From an uncultured Phocaeicola sp. (GTDB lineage: Bacteria; Bacteroidota; Bacteroidia; Bacteroidales; Bacteroidaceae), in NCBI GenBank assembly GCA_948566455.1, contig CAOYQO010000005.1, forward strand, positions 62,001 to 126,000: DNA of 64,000 nt. Reading direction: 5' to 3'. A program made the translations under genes and the position numbers. The notes under the pieces were generated by a model. That model ran no database searches. It worked only from the letters and a program-made list of their open reading frames with translations, and was not told the origin of the DNA. Positions 8,909-17,724 of this stretch are shown here, in pieces (the first letter of the stretch is position 1; every line of letters starts with the position of its first letter).

Positions 8909-10015
8909 ATGGAAAAATATGATTATTTGATAGTAGGTGCCGGTTTGTTCGGCGCCGTTTTTGCCCACGAGGCAAAACGAGTAGGTAAACATTGCCTGGT
9001 AATTGACAAGCGCAATCATCGCGGAGGCAATATCTACTGTGAAGATATGGAGGGCATCCATGTACATAAATATGGTGCACATATCTTCCATACCGACAAT
9101 AAAGAAGTGTGGGACTATGTAAACAGCTTTGTCGAATTCAACCGATACACCAACTCCCCTTTGGCTTACTTTGACGGGAAATTATACAATCTTCCCTTCA
9201 ACATGAACACTTTTTATCAGCTGTGGGGAGTAAAGACTCCGGCAGAAGCCAAGGCCAAGATAGAAGAGCAACGTAAAGAATTTGACCATATCGCCACCCC
9301 CGCCAACCTGGAGGAGCAAGCATTAAAGCTATGTGGAAAAGACATTTACCATCGCCTTATCAAAGGTTATACAGAGAAACAATGGGGACGTTCCGCCAAA
9401 GAATTACCGGCATTCATCATCAAACGTATTCCTTTCCGTTTCATTTATGACAACAACTATTTCAATGACAGCTACCAAGGAATCCCCAAAGGCGGATACA
9501 ACGCCCTTATCGATGCGTTACTGGAAGGAACCGAGGTTCGTCTCAACACCAATTATTTCAGCAACCGCAATGAACTGGACGCATTGGCAGACAATATCCT
9601 GTTCACCGGATGCATAGACCAGTTCTTCGATTACCAATGCGGACATCTGGAATACAGAAGCCTGCGCTTTGAACATAAACAGCTGGAAACAGAAGATTTC
9701 CAAGGCAACGCAGTAGTCAATTATACAGAACGTGAGGTACCCTATACCCGAATCATTGAGCACAAGCACTTTGAATTCGGCACACAGCCCACCACTGTAA
9801 TCACGTATGAATATCCCGATGATTTCGCGCCGGGCAAAGAACCTTACTATCCGATAAACGACAAGCGGAACACCGAAATGATGAGCCAATATAAAAAACT
9901 GGCCTCTGGGCGGAAAGACGTTTTATTCGGAGGCCGTCTGGCACAATACGCATACGCCGACATGGACGATACCGTAGCCGCCGCCCTCGCCTTATGCAAA
10001 AAGACATTTAAATAA
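8909..10015 (+). CDS. glf: UDP-galactopyranose mutase
   Basis: This FAD enzyme converts UDP-galactopyranose to UDP-galactofuranose, the donor for galactofuranosyltransferases. The 368 residues open with the dinucleotide motif LIVGAGLFGAV. They include the mutase signatures KRNHRGGNIYCE, HKYGAHIFHT, GYTEKQWGR and a C-terminal GGRLAQYAYADMDD. The frame extends to GTG 8903, which would overlap the preceding stop; ATG 8909 is preferred. A galactofuranosyltransferase-like gene at 11598 is a likely user of the product, so the LPS made here probably contains galactofuranose. A hairpin at 10018-10046 follows. Confidence 0.96.
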   Translation: MEKYDYLIVGAGLFGAVFAHEAKRVGKHCLVIDKRNHRGGNIYCEDMEGIHVHKYGAHIFHTDNKEVWDYVNSFVEFNRYTNSPLAYFDGKLYNLPFNMNTFYQLWGVKTPAEAKAKIEEQRKEFDHIATPANLEEQALKLCGKDIYHRLIKGYTEKQWGRSAKELPAFIIKRIPFRFIYDNNYFNDSYQGIPKGGYNALIDALLEGTEVRLNTNYFSNRNELDALADNILFTGCIDQFFDYQCGHLEYRSLRFEHKQLETEDFQGNAVVNYTEREVPYTRIIEHKHFEFGTQPTTVITYEYPDDFAPGKEPYYPINDKRNTEMMSQYKKLASGRKDVLFGGRLAQYAYADMDDTVAAALALCKKTFK

Positions 10016-10017
10016 AA

Positions 10018-10046
10018 GGAAATCCTTGGACTCCCCAAGGTTTTCC
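10018..10046 (+). terminator. Terminator after glf
   Basis: Arms GGAAATCCTTGG and CCAAGGTTTTCC pair over 12 positions with one mismatch around a 5-base loop. It starts three bases after the glf stop. Confidence 0.55.
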
Positions 10047-10056
10047 GCTAAATTTG
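10025..10056 (+). promoter_or_regulatory. Promoter of the second LPS sub-operon
   Basis: TTG at 10025-10027 and TAAATTTG at 10049-10056 are 21 bases apart. The -33 part falls inside the glf terminator hairpin. Transcription would start near 10063, which rules out the TTG at 10054 as start of the next gene and supports ATG 10099. Confidence 0.55.
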
Positions 10057-10098
10057 CATGATATTCCTAAATTGACAAACAACATAGATAACAAACCA

Positions 10099-10815
10099 AT
10101 GAAGTGCCTTCATATCATAACACCCGTAAAAGATTCGATTGACTCCACGCTTGAAACCGTAAAAGCAATCATGGAATCGGATATTTTGGTTCCTTTCACT
10201 TATACTGTCTATAACGATTTCAGCACGGAAGAAAATACCCATCGGCTGGAAGAGGCCGCCCGTCAATGGAATTTTCGTCTGGTCAACTTATCAGACCTGA
10301 CCGACCACCCCTCTCCCAACTATCTACTGGTGTTACAAACAGCACAAAAAGAAGCCATCGAAGCAGATGCAGGATTACTGATTGTGGAATCGGATGTTAT
10401 TGTCAAAAAAAACACATTGCAATCACTATACAATGGAGCATTGCAACAGAAACAATGCGGAATTGCAGCAGCTGTGACAACCGATGAAAAAGGCGTAATC
10501 AATTACCCCTACCTACACGCCAAGGGACACGAGAATCAAGTGTACCCGGAAAAAAAGCATTGCAGCTTCTGCTGTTCACTACTCACCCCCGGACTGCTGA
10601 AAGCATTTGACTTTCAGACATTAGACCCAAGCAAGAACTGGTATGATGTGACCATCTCGCACGAGTCACTGAAACGAGGTTTCCAAAACTACCTGTTCAC
10701 CACGTTGCCCGTATGGCACAGGCCCCATAGCAGCCGTCCGTGGAAACAACTGAAATACAAGAATCCTTTAAAATATTACTGGTTGAAATATACCAAAGGA
10801 CTAGACAAAATTTAA
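10099..10815 (+). CDS. Glycosyltransferase family 2-type protein
   Basis: The protein has 238 residues from ATG 10099. The N-terminus CLHIITPVKDSIDSTLETVK and the acidic VESDVIVKK motif (DxD equivalent) fit a compact GT-A glycosyltransferase. The C-terminal half, with WYDVTISHESLKRG, is typical of GT2-like proteins in Bacteroidota LPS loci. The longer frame from TTG 10054 is rejected because the -7 box overlaps it. It is the first of a run of LPS genes reaching 12497. Donor and acceptor are unknown. Confidence 0.8.
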   Translation: MKCLHIITPVKDSIDSTLETVKAIMESDILVPFTYTVYNDFSTEENTHRLEEAARQWNFRLVNLSDLTDHPSPNYLLVLQTAQKEAIEADAGLLIVESDVIVKKNTLQSLYNGALQQKQCGIAAAVTTDEKGVINYPYLHAKGHENQVYPEKKHCSFCCSLLTPGLLKAFDFQTLDPSKNWYDVTISHESLKRGFQNYLFTTLPVWHRPHSSRPWKQLKYKNPLKYYWLKYTKGLDKI

Positions 10816-10830
10816 CACTATTATAATGAT

Positions 10831-11583
10831 ATGAGCAAGACAGAGCGTTTGTTTCATCCCCGCACCTTAGTGATTCACCCTGATTTCAAAAATCTGGAAG
10901 AATTTATAGTATCCATTCCCGAACGTTTCCAAAGGAATGAAGGTACTGTTATTCACCAAGGGCGCAATGAATTGCGGAAAATGGAATACAATGGCAAAGA
11001 ATATGTTATCAAATCCTTTCACAGCCCCCACCTTATCAACCGGTTTGTATATGGCATATTTCGTCCATCCAAGGCAAAACGCTCTTACGACCATGCAGAA
11101 ATGCTGCTGAAAATAGGTGTAGGCACTCCGCAACCGGTGGGATATATGAATATACGTTCAGGGCTGCTGTTCGATAAAAGTTATTATATCAGCCTCCTCT
11201 CCACCTGCCCCTACATTTACGACAACCTGTTCACACAGCAATTTGACTACGCCGAGGAAGTATTCCGCGCCATAGGCAAAGTGACCGCCCGTCTTCACGA
11301 ACACGGATACGCCCACAAAGACTACGGACGTGCCAACATCCTGTTTCAGAAAACTCCCAATGGCATAACAATAGAAATTGTCGATTTGAACCGGATGTAC
11401 ATCGGCCCCATAGATATGAAGACCGGCTGCAAAAACTTTGAACGCCTGCCGGCAACTCCACAAATGCACCGATGGATGGCAGAAGAATACGCCAAGGCAC
11501 GGAACTTTGATGTGGAAAAATGCTTTGAGCTCATGAGAGCCTATAGAAGCGTACAGCCGGGAAAAATAGATAACCTTTACTAA
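10831..11583 (+). CDS. Lipopolysaccharide kinase, WaaP/Kdo-kinase-like
   Basis: The 250-residue protein has a small protein-kinase-like fold: ATP-binding Lys in YVIKSF (Lys61), catalytic loop HKDYGRANIL (Asp164, Asn169) and the metal-binding Asp in IVDLNR (Asp185) in place of DFG. This is the pattern of WaaP/RfaP and KdkA kinases, which phosphorylate heptose or Kdo of the LPS inner core at the cytoplasmic face. Known Bacteroides LPS has a phosphorylated Kdo, so Kdo kinase activity is the more likely role (inference). It lies between two glycosyltransferase genes with 14-15 base gaps. Confidence 0.85.
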   Translation: MSKTERLFHPRTLVIHPDFKNLEEFIVSIPERFQRNEGTVIHQGRNELRKMEYNGKEYVIKSFHSPHLINRFVYGIFRPSKAKRSYDHAEMLLKIGVGTPQPVGYMNIRSGLLFDKSYYISLLSTCPYIYDNLFTQQFDYAEEVFRAIGKVTARLHEHGYAHKDYGRANILFQKTPNGITIEIVDLNRMYIGPIDMKTGCKNFERLPATPQMHRWMAEEYAKARNFDVEKCFELMRAYRSVQPGKIDNLY

Positions 11584-11597
11584 AAACTAAATGCATC

Positions 11598-12497
11598 ATG
11601 AACATTATAGCCGTAGTTGTAACCTACAACCGAATGGAACTTCTGAAAAGAAATATTCGTTGTCTGCAACAAAACAAGCCGATATCTTCCATTGTAATAG
11701 TAAATAACGGAAGCACGGACGGTACAACGGAATGGCTTGCCGCACAGGAAGGGCTGACAGTAATCAATCAGACCAATGTGGGCGGTGCGGGAGGATTCTA
11801 TACAGGCATACAATACGCTTATCAGGCGGGTGCCGACTGGATTTGGTGCATGGATGACGATGTATTTCCGCGGGCCGACTGTCTGGAACAACTCTTGCCG
11901 TATACCGGCAAGAAAGATATCGGCATACTGGCCCCTCGCAGGTTGCTCGAAGGAGAAATATTCACCCATGACTTCCAGGCATACAACCTGAGCAATCCTT
12001 TTGTATCCATGTACAGCAAGAAACTGGCAGGACGGCACATCACCTCACCGACAGAAATTACGGGAACAGCTTTCGAAGGTCCGTTCATCCGCCGTGAAGT
12101 CGTTGAGAAGATAGGTCTTCCCAATAAAGACCTTTTCATTTTCTGTGATGATACAGATTACTGTCTCCGCACCATACGGGCAGGGTACAAAATACTCTAT
12201 ATACCTGATGCCCTGATGGATAAAGAGAAATTCTTCTCCAACGACACATGGAATGAGCGAAGCAAGAAGAAAAAGTGGAAACGCTTTTACCAGATCCGTA
12301 ATTCAACTTATTTAAACCATCACTACGGACGCAACATAGCAGTGAAATATCTTCGCGGCTTCAACGGAGTAATGGGATATATTTTCATCGCGTTGTTCAC
12401 CAGTCCGTTTGCAAAAGCCTATCAATGGAAAGATATACCCCGATTATGGAAAGCCTATTGCGACGGAATACATGAAAAACTTGGAATTATGAGTTAA
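11598..12497 (+). CDS. Glycosyltransferase family 2, galactofuranosyltransferase (GlfT2/rhamnosyltransferase)-like
   Basis: The 299-residue GT-A enzyme has IIAVVVTYNRMELLKRNI at the start, VNNGSTDGT at about 35-43 and the metal-binding acidic motif MDDDVFPR (Asp86-88). It also carries NVGGAGGFYTG, typical of GlfT2-type and related rhamnosyl/galactofuranosyl transferases, and a late FCDDTDYCLR block. With glf two genes upstream, transfer of galactofuranose to the LPS core is the best proposal. Rhamnose is the main alternative. It is the last gene of this sub-operon. Confidence 0.85.
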   Translation: MNIIAVVVTYNRMELLKRNIRCLQQNKPISSIVIVNNGSTDGTTEWLAAQEGLTVINQTNVGGAGGFYTGIQYAYQAGADWIWCMDDDVFPRADCLEQLLPYTGKKDIGILAPRRLLEGEIFTHDFQAYNLSNPFVSMYSKKLAGRHITSPTEITGTAFEGPFIRREVVEKIGLPNKDLFIFCDDTDYCLRTIRAGYKILYIPDALMDKEKFFSNDTWNERSKKKKWKRFYQIRNSTYLNHHYGRNIAVKYLRGFNGVMGYIFIALFTSPFAKAYQWKDIPRLWKAYCDGIHEKLGIMS

Positions 12498-12571
12498 AAA
12501 ACGGCAACGCTCTTACCAGTTAATGTTTCATAATAAACTAGCATTTATATACTATATTTACAGAAAAAGAG

Positions 12572-12579
12572 TAAATTTG
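12572..12579 (+). promoter_or_regulatory. Possible -7 box upstream of the GT2 gene at 12725
   Basis: TAAATTTG in an AT-rich 227-base gap. No convincing -33 element, and the leader would be about 140 bases. Confidence 0.3.
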
Positions 12580-12724
12580 TTATATAATTAAATATCAGAA
12601 TATTATGAGAAAACTAAGGATTACGTTATCTATTATAATGAGTTCAGAATAAAACAAATTCTTTTGACAATAGTATTAATTATCTCTAATATGACAGGTA
12701 GAAATCAATAATCATTGGTTATTT

Positions 12725-13636
12725 ATGAGCAATTTATTACTATCCAAAATAGGGCACGTTATATCCGAATTTCCTTTGGCTTTTAAACAAACGAAAGAAG
12801 TCAAATTATTCATGACATTGCTGGTAAAAAACGAAGAAGGGATGCTGGAAGAGAATTTACAGTTCCATAAAGCGATGGGAGTGGACGGGTTTATCATTAC
12901 TGATAATAACTCCACAGACTCAACTCCGGACATTATCCGTAAATACAAACAAAAAGGGTGGATTAAAGAAGTGATAGAAGAAAAGGCTACCAACTATGAA
13001 CAAAAGGACTGGGTAGACCGTATGATTTGGAAAGCCAAAACCATTTATAAGGCCGACTGGATTATCAATGCCGATGCCGACGAATTATGGTATGCCCCTA
13101 CCGGCAATTTGAAAGATGAATTATATGCCACCAATGCCAATGTGCTGAATTGTGAAATGAGAAGTGTCTATCCTGAAGAAGAAAAACCCTTTTGGCAATG
13201 GGATAAGACTGTAAAAGCAGTAACCGAACCTGAAAAATATGACTTGTCACTCTATTCGCTGTTTGAGCGTCAGAACAAAAAAGTCATTCACCGGACTGCC
13301 GGTTACCTGCAAATTTCAATGGGAAACCATAAAGTAACCATGTTCCCACAAAACTCTGCCGACAGCCATATCCATGTATATCATTACAATATACGCGGCA
13401 AGCAGCAGTTTATGGAAAAGATGATAAATGGCGGCAAGCAACTGGAGCAACACAAGGGCAGACACGGAGGTCGCCACTGGCGCTACTTCTATCAGTTACA
13501 TAAAGAAGGAAAACTAGAGGCTGAATATGAACGTGTTATCGGCAGTGCTTATTTTGAAGCACTTCGCAAAGACGGATTCATTATTCCGGATGTAACGATT
13601 CCTAATTTCTTTAAAAGATTAAAACCTGATATATAA
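12725..13636 (+). CDS. Glycosyltransferase family 2 (Glyco_tranf_2_4 type)
   Basis: The 303-residue protein carries the signature of the GT2_4 group: LFMTLLVKNEEGMLEENLQ, then ITDNNSTDSTPDII and the catalytic INADADELWY block (DADE). HxH-containing DSHIHVYHYN follows. Such enzymes are common in LPS and capsule loci; substrates vary. Its TAA overlaps the ATG of the next gene by one base (13634-13636), so the two are translationally coupled. Confidence 0.85.
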   Translation: MSNLLLSKIGHVISEFPLAFKQTKEVKLFMTLLVKNEEGMLEENLQFHKAMGVDGFIITDNNSTDSTPDIIRKYKQKGWIKEVIEEKATNYEQKDWVDRMIWKAKTIYKADWIINADADELWYAPTGNLKDELYATNANVLNCEMRSVYPEEEKPFWQWDKTVKAVTEPEKYDLSLYSLFERQNKKVIHRTAGYLQISMGNHKVTMFPQNSADSHIHVYHYNIRGKQQFMEKMINGGKQLEQHKGRHGGRHWRYFYQLHKEGKLEAEYERVIGSAYFEALRKDGFIIPDVTIPNFFKRLKPDI

Positions 13637-14529
13637 TGAAACATGCATTTCTGATTATCGCCCACAATGAATATCCGGTACTGGAGGTACTACTTTCCAT
13701 GTTGGACGATGAACGTAATGACATTTATTTGCATATTGACAAACGGGCTACAGAACTGTTTCAGCAAATAAAAAAAGTCAAAATGCAGAAAGCCGGCTTT
13801 TATTTAATAGAAAATCCCATCAAAGTATATTGGGGTGATATCAGCCAAGTACAAGTAGAATATCTTCTCTTTGAAACGGCCTTATCACACGGTCCCTATG
13901 CTTATTATCATTTATTATCCGGAACGGATTTGCCCATAAAAAGCCAAGATTACATTCATGCTTTTTTCCAGCAGAATGCCGGTAAAGAATTTGTAGGCTT
14001 TTGGCAGGATGCCGCTCATCAGCGTGATTTGGAGCGCAAAGTATTCCGATACTATTTTTTTACAAAAAGGTTAAAAGATAAGGAACATCTGTTACATGGA
14101 ATTACAGCATTAATCCGAAACCTCATATTAGCAGTACAGAAAATAAGCCATTATCGCAGAAAACAAACTTTTGAATTCAAAAAAGGAGGAAATTGGATAA
14201 GTATTACCGAAAACGCAGTCAAGTATCTATTACAATACAAAGAGATTGTATTAAATCGTATGAAATATACACTTTGCGCAGATGAAATATTCATTCAAAC
14301 TATTTTATGGAACTCTCCTTTTCGAGAAAGAATGCATTGTACGAACAATGCCAATACCGGTAGTATGCGGGAAATTGACTGGGAGCATGGCAGCCCCTAT
14401 ATATGGCAAGACCATGATTATCAGACGCTTATTAACTCTAATAAAATATTTGCACGGAAATTCAATTCAAACCAGATGGGAGTTGTCTACAAGATTCAAA
14501 AATTATATTTAAAACAAGTTCCCAAATGA
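13636..14529 (+). CDS. Core-2/I-branching-type glycosyltransferase (GT14-like)
   Basis: The 297-residue protein contains AFLIIAHNEYPVLEVLLSML, YLHIDKRA, YYHLLSGTDLPIKS and CADEIFIQTIL. This is the conserved order of Core-2/I-branching beta-1,6-N-acetylglucosaminyltransferase-like proteins. Bacterial members add GlcNAc or xylose-type sugars to surface glycans; the actual sugar here is unknown. It overlaps the next gene by four bases. Confidence 0.85.
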   Translation: MKHAFLIIAHNEYPVLEVLLSMLDDERNDIYLHIDKRATELFQQIKKVKMQKAGFYLIENPIKVYWGDISQVQVEYLLFETALSHGPYAYYHLLSGTDLPIKSQDYIHAFFQQNAGKEFVGFWQDAAHQRDLERKVFRYYFFTKRLKDKEHLLHGITALIRNLILAVQKISHYRRKQTFEFKKGGNWISITENAVKYLLQYKEIVLNRMKYTLCADEIFIQTILWNSPFRERMHCTNNANTGSMREIDWEHGSPYIWQDHDYQTLINSNKIFARKFNSNQMGVVYKIQKLYLKQVPK

Positions 14530-15704
14530 ATATACTATTTTATACTACCAATGAAGTTGCGCCACAATACGGAGGTGTTGAAAGAGTTACTGCTAATATT
14601 GCAAATGCATTAACTACTTTTTATAATGTGAACTGTTACTCTGCCTATAAATACAACATTGACAAATCCTTTATTAAACAGCAATTCGTTAATACAATTA
14701 AAATCAATTCTTATCACAATCTCAATAATTTAATCCAATTTATAGAACAAAATAAAATTGACGTCATTATTAATCAAGGAGAGCATAAGTTAACTAAGAG
14801 TTTAAGACTTGCTTTAAACCAGTCTCAAAACAAAAAATGCAAGCTAATATTTGCACTCCACGTAAGTCCTGCCACGGAAATTAATTTCATCACCTTAGAT
14901 AATCCTAAAAAAGAACTAAAAGAAGGAAAGAACATTAGGAAAAACATCAGCAAATTTTTATCCTTTCCATATCAAAAGATAAGAAAAATAATAAAACTAC
15001 CTATTTTATATAGAGAGTCATATCATTTTGCCGATAAGGTTATCTTATTATCTTCTCATTTCAAAAAGCCGTTTCTAGAATACTCTCATTTAAAAGATGA
15101 TAGTAAAATAAGAATAATCCATAATGCTCTTTCATTCCACTCTTTCTATGATTTAGCCAACTATAATCACAAAAAGAAAGAAGTACTTATTGTATCCAGA
15201 CTGGAAGAAGAACCTAAAAGAATTTCTCTGGCTTTAAAGATTTGGAAGGAAATTGAAACAGACCATACTCTATCGGAATGGAAGCTAAAAATAGTAGGAC
15301 ATGGGAAAATGGAAAGCTGGTACAAAAGTCTAGTCATACATTATGGCTTACAACGTGTCTTTTTTGAAGGGACAAAAAATCCGGAACCTTATTATAATGA
15401 AGCTTCTATTTTTATGATGACCTCATCTTTTGAAGGATGGGGGCTGACATTAACCGAGGCACAACAATATGGTTGCGTTCCTTTAGCTTTTCATAGTTTT
15501 GCTTCATTGACAGACATAATAACAGATAAAGTCAATGGGTTTGCTATCCCCAATGATGATATATCACTATATATTAAACAGATGAAGCTATTGATGACAG
15601 ATGAAAAGCTACGTAAATCAATGTCTGCCAACGCTATTGAAAGTAGCAAGCAATTTTCCATCGAAATTATCATAAAGAAATGGATGGAAGTGATCAATGA
15701 ATAA
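14526..15704 (+). CDS. Glycosyltransferase family 4
   Basis: The 392-residue GT-B enzyme has an N-terminal YGGVERVTANIANAL block, a SRLEEEPKRISLALKIW donor-domain entry and the EX7E-type motif in SSFEGWGLTLTEAQQYGCVP. These are hallmarks of GT4. The gene is visibly more AT-rich than glf or the rnr region, with many AAA, AAT and ATT codons, suggesting a different origin from its neighbours. It ends the plus-strand LPS run and is followed by 1.1 kb with no gene. Confidence 0.87.
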   Translation: MNILFYTTNEVAPQYGGVERVTANIANALTTFYNVNCYSAYKYNIDKSFIKQQFVNTIKINSYHNLNNLIQFIEQNKIDVIINQGEHKLTKSLRLALNQSQNKKCKLIFALHVSPATEINFITLDNPKKELKEGKNIRKNISKFLSFPYQKIRKIIKLPILYRESYHFADKVILLSSHFKKPFLEYSHLKDDSKIRIIHNALSFHSFYDLANYNHKKKEVLIVSRLEEEPKRISLALKIWKEIETDHTLSEWKLKIVGHGKMESWYKSLVIHYGLQRVFFEGTKNPEPYYNEASIFMMTSSFEGWGLTLTEAQQYGCVPLAFHSFASLTDIITDKVNGFAIPNDDISLYIKQMKLLMTDEKLRKSMSANAIESSKQFSIEIIIKKWMEVINE

Positions 15705-15965
15705 TACTTTTATTTTTATCATACCAAATCAAAATTCTAATAATTCCATGCTCTCTTATATGCAATTACAAGATAATCAGCGCTATCCAAAATAAAATTT
15801 CATACCGTCTTAACATTATCCCCCCCCTTCAAAAAATCCTGGCTTCCTTTAGGATTCACCTGAAAAATCAAGGGGAGAACCTTTGTTCTTAAAGTATCAT
15901 TTTATTCTTTGGATAACATCCGAAAGTATTCTTAATATATCAGCTCACTAGAAAGTTCGGAACAT

Positions 15966-16073
15966 TTATACCCTCATGCCCTCACTACATATATAACAAG
16001 TTAATTATAAGATATTTATGTAGTGATGATAAAAAAAATTGCTCTCACTTATACCCTCATGCCCTCACTACAT
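15966..16073. repeat. 25-base direct repeat with partial inverted copy between
   Basis: TTATACCCTCATGCCCTCAC plus TACAT occurs identically at 15966-15990 and 16049-16073, 83 bases apart. ATGTAGTGA at about 16018 is the reverse complement of the repeat end, so the first copy can fold with it around a roughly 27-base loop. Confidence 0.75.
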
Positions 16074-16413
16074 TTTAAAACAGAATTTCTCATAACCTAC
16101 TTACTGTCAGTTATATATTCTTTCCTGTAAGCTGCTCCGACTTGATATAAAGTATGGCATTTTCAGACTTTTTCCTTGCAAAAGTGCAATAAAGAGTGTG
16201 TACTTTCACAGAATGACGGATAACGAAGGCATGGCAACGGTGAAAAAGATCAAAACGTTTAAAAGAATTCATTATCTTTCCTTCAAAATAAGACAATCAA
16301 TAATACAGGCTATCTATAAATTCTTCCAATAAATAAGGGAATGAATGGATGTGTATAGCAGTCAGCCCTATTGCATAAGCTTTTTCTATCTCCAGATTAA
16401 ACCTTTTTATATG

Positions 16414-16512
16414 CATCTATTCTATCTCCATAGCCTTTGGAGTTATCTCCATAAGCTTTGGAGTTATCTCCCAAGACTATGGAGTTAACTCCAAAGGCTT
16501 GCGGAGATAGAA
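16414..16512. repeat. 21-base-period array of palindromic units
   Basis: Three clear units start at 16435, 16456 and 16477, flanked by one degenerate unit on each side. Each clear unit is centred on GGAGTTATCTCC or the perfect palindrome GGAGTTAACTCC (16439-16450, 16460-16471, 16481-16492). The outer arms (16420-16445 and 16486-16512) are also inverted repeats of each other with few mismatches, so the whole element can fold into one long hairpin. Confidence 0.8.
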
Positions 16513-16790
16513 CAAACAGGAAGAAAACCCTTAACCATACAGCAAGAAATGTTTAGGGATGCGGATAAGATATTTTAAGGATGAATCTGATTTTAAAACC
16601 ACACAATTCCTTACGGATGAAAAAACTCCCCAATGTCCTTCTTTAAAAAAGTGAAACAATATATGACAGGAAGATATACATCTGACTATACATACAGGAC
16701 AGAAATATGAAGTGAGAGCATATATGCACCCAAACTTTTTATGAAAATACAGGCACTCTTGAGAAATCGCAAGCGGCTGCATAAATGAAA

Positions 16791-17723
16791 TTAAGAGAAC
16801 AACCTAAAATTCCTGAAAAACGTAGTAAAGGCCGCCCTTTTATTAAATCTTCCCAAAGCCATAGATACCCCCCACAAACCACATATATTATAATGTTTAT
16901 GCAATGAAATACGAAGGATGGTATGGATATAGCATTGCAATGCACTAATCAGCTCCGGATCATCCACATAATCGGAAAACATATTCCTCATCCATCTCAA
17001 GAAAAGAATAGTAGCGTGCAATTTATCTTTGTCATGACCGGCAGAGTTACTGATGTTTGCACCTTCAACATTCCTCCAACATACAGGCTGCCCCGGCAAA
17101 GAAATAACACCCCCCGCATGACGGGCAAAAGCAGCCCACGTAGCATCATCCGAACACCAAGCCATAGGAAAATGAACAAAACCACCTGCCGACTGCCATA
17201 TCTCCCGACTGAACACGTACTCTACGGCAGCCGAATCTATCTTTCCCTGTAACTTATCTAGCAGCAGCCGGTAACAAGACACACTTCCTTCTTCCAAAGG
17301 ACGATTGGCACGTATCCGCTTGTTTTCACCATCAATGACAGCTAATGGAAAACGAAAGAAATATCCTCGCTGATGGTGTGGGCGCGACAAAGCCTCCATG
17401 ACACGTTCCACACCATCAGCCGGCATCAAATCATCATCCGAGAAAAGCCAGATAAACGGCTCTGCAGACAGCTGGATACACCTCTCCCAATGGGCCACCA
17501 AATCTTTGCCCCCCATATTTTCGCTAAAGCGATGATACACCAGATTTACCTTATTCTGATAAGATTCCACAATCTTATCCAATCTTTCAGGACTTGCATC
17601 ATCACCTATATATAACACGAACTCATCTTTATGGGCCTGAACTGCAATTGAGTCGAGCGTTTCCTTAAGGAAACGCCCCTTGTAGGCGGGAATAACAATT
17701 GCCAATTTCTTTATTTGCTCCAC
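16791..17723 (-). CDS. Glycosyltransferase family 2
   Basis: The 310-residue GT-A enzyme has LAIVIPAYKGRFLKETLDSI, IGDDASPERLD and the acidic LFSDDDLMPADG motif. It fits a glycosyltransferase of LPS or surface polysaccharide synthesis. Its start lies one base after the stop of the ABC exporter gene, so both are almost certainly co-transcribed leftwards. Substrate unknown. Confidence 0.85.
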   Translation of the reverse strand: MEQIKKLAIVIPAYKGRFLKETLDSIAVQAHKDEFVLYIGDDASPERLDKIVESYQNKVNLVYHRFSENMGGKDLVAHWERCIQLSAEPFIWLFSDDDLMPADGVERVMEALSRPHHQRGYFFRFPLAVIDGENKRIRANRPLEEGSVSCYRLLLDKLQGKIDSAAVEYVFSREIWQSAGGFVHFPMAWCSDDATWAAFARHAGGVISLPGQPVCWRNVEGANISNSAGHDKDKLHATILFLRWMRNMFSDYVDDPELISALQCYIHTILRISLHKHYNICGLWGVSMALGRFNKRAAFTTFFRNFRLFS

Positions 17724-17724
17724 T

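Larger units (their letters stand above)
15705..16790. other. 1.1 kb gene-free interval with several repeats
   Basis: No convincing coding frame on either strand; the frames present are short, start poorly and resemble no family I know. The interval holds an eight-C run (15820-15827) before a short hairpin (15835-15856), a 25-base direct repeat (15966-15990 and 16049-16073) and a 21-base-period palindrome array (16414-16512). It separates convergent gene runs within the LPS region and may mark an old rearrangement. Confidence 0.7.

Noticed and set aside
10054..10098. Extended start of the glycosyltransferase at TTG 10054
   Set aside because: The TTG is part of the likely -7 box TAAATTTG, and transcription would start downstream of it.
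12604..12651. 15-codon ORF before the GT2 gene
   Set aside because: Too short, with no support beyond a start and a stop.
16414..16512. CRISPR-like array
   Set aside because: Units follow without spacers, differ from each other and are palindromic; no cas genes are present.
16531..16945. Minus-strand frames of 68-83 codons
   Set aside because: They overlap the end of the GT2 gene or the repeat interval, have odd composition (many Cys, His, Phe) and match no family.
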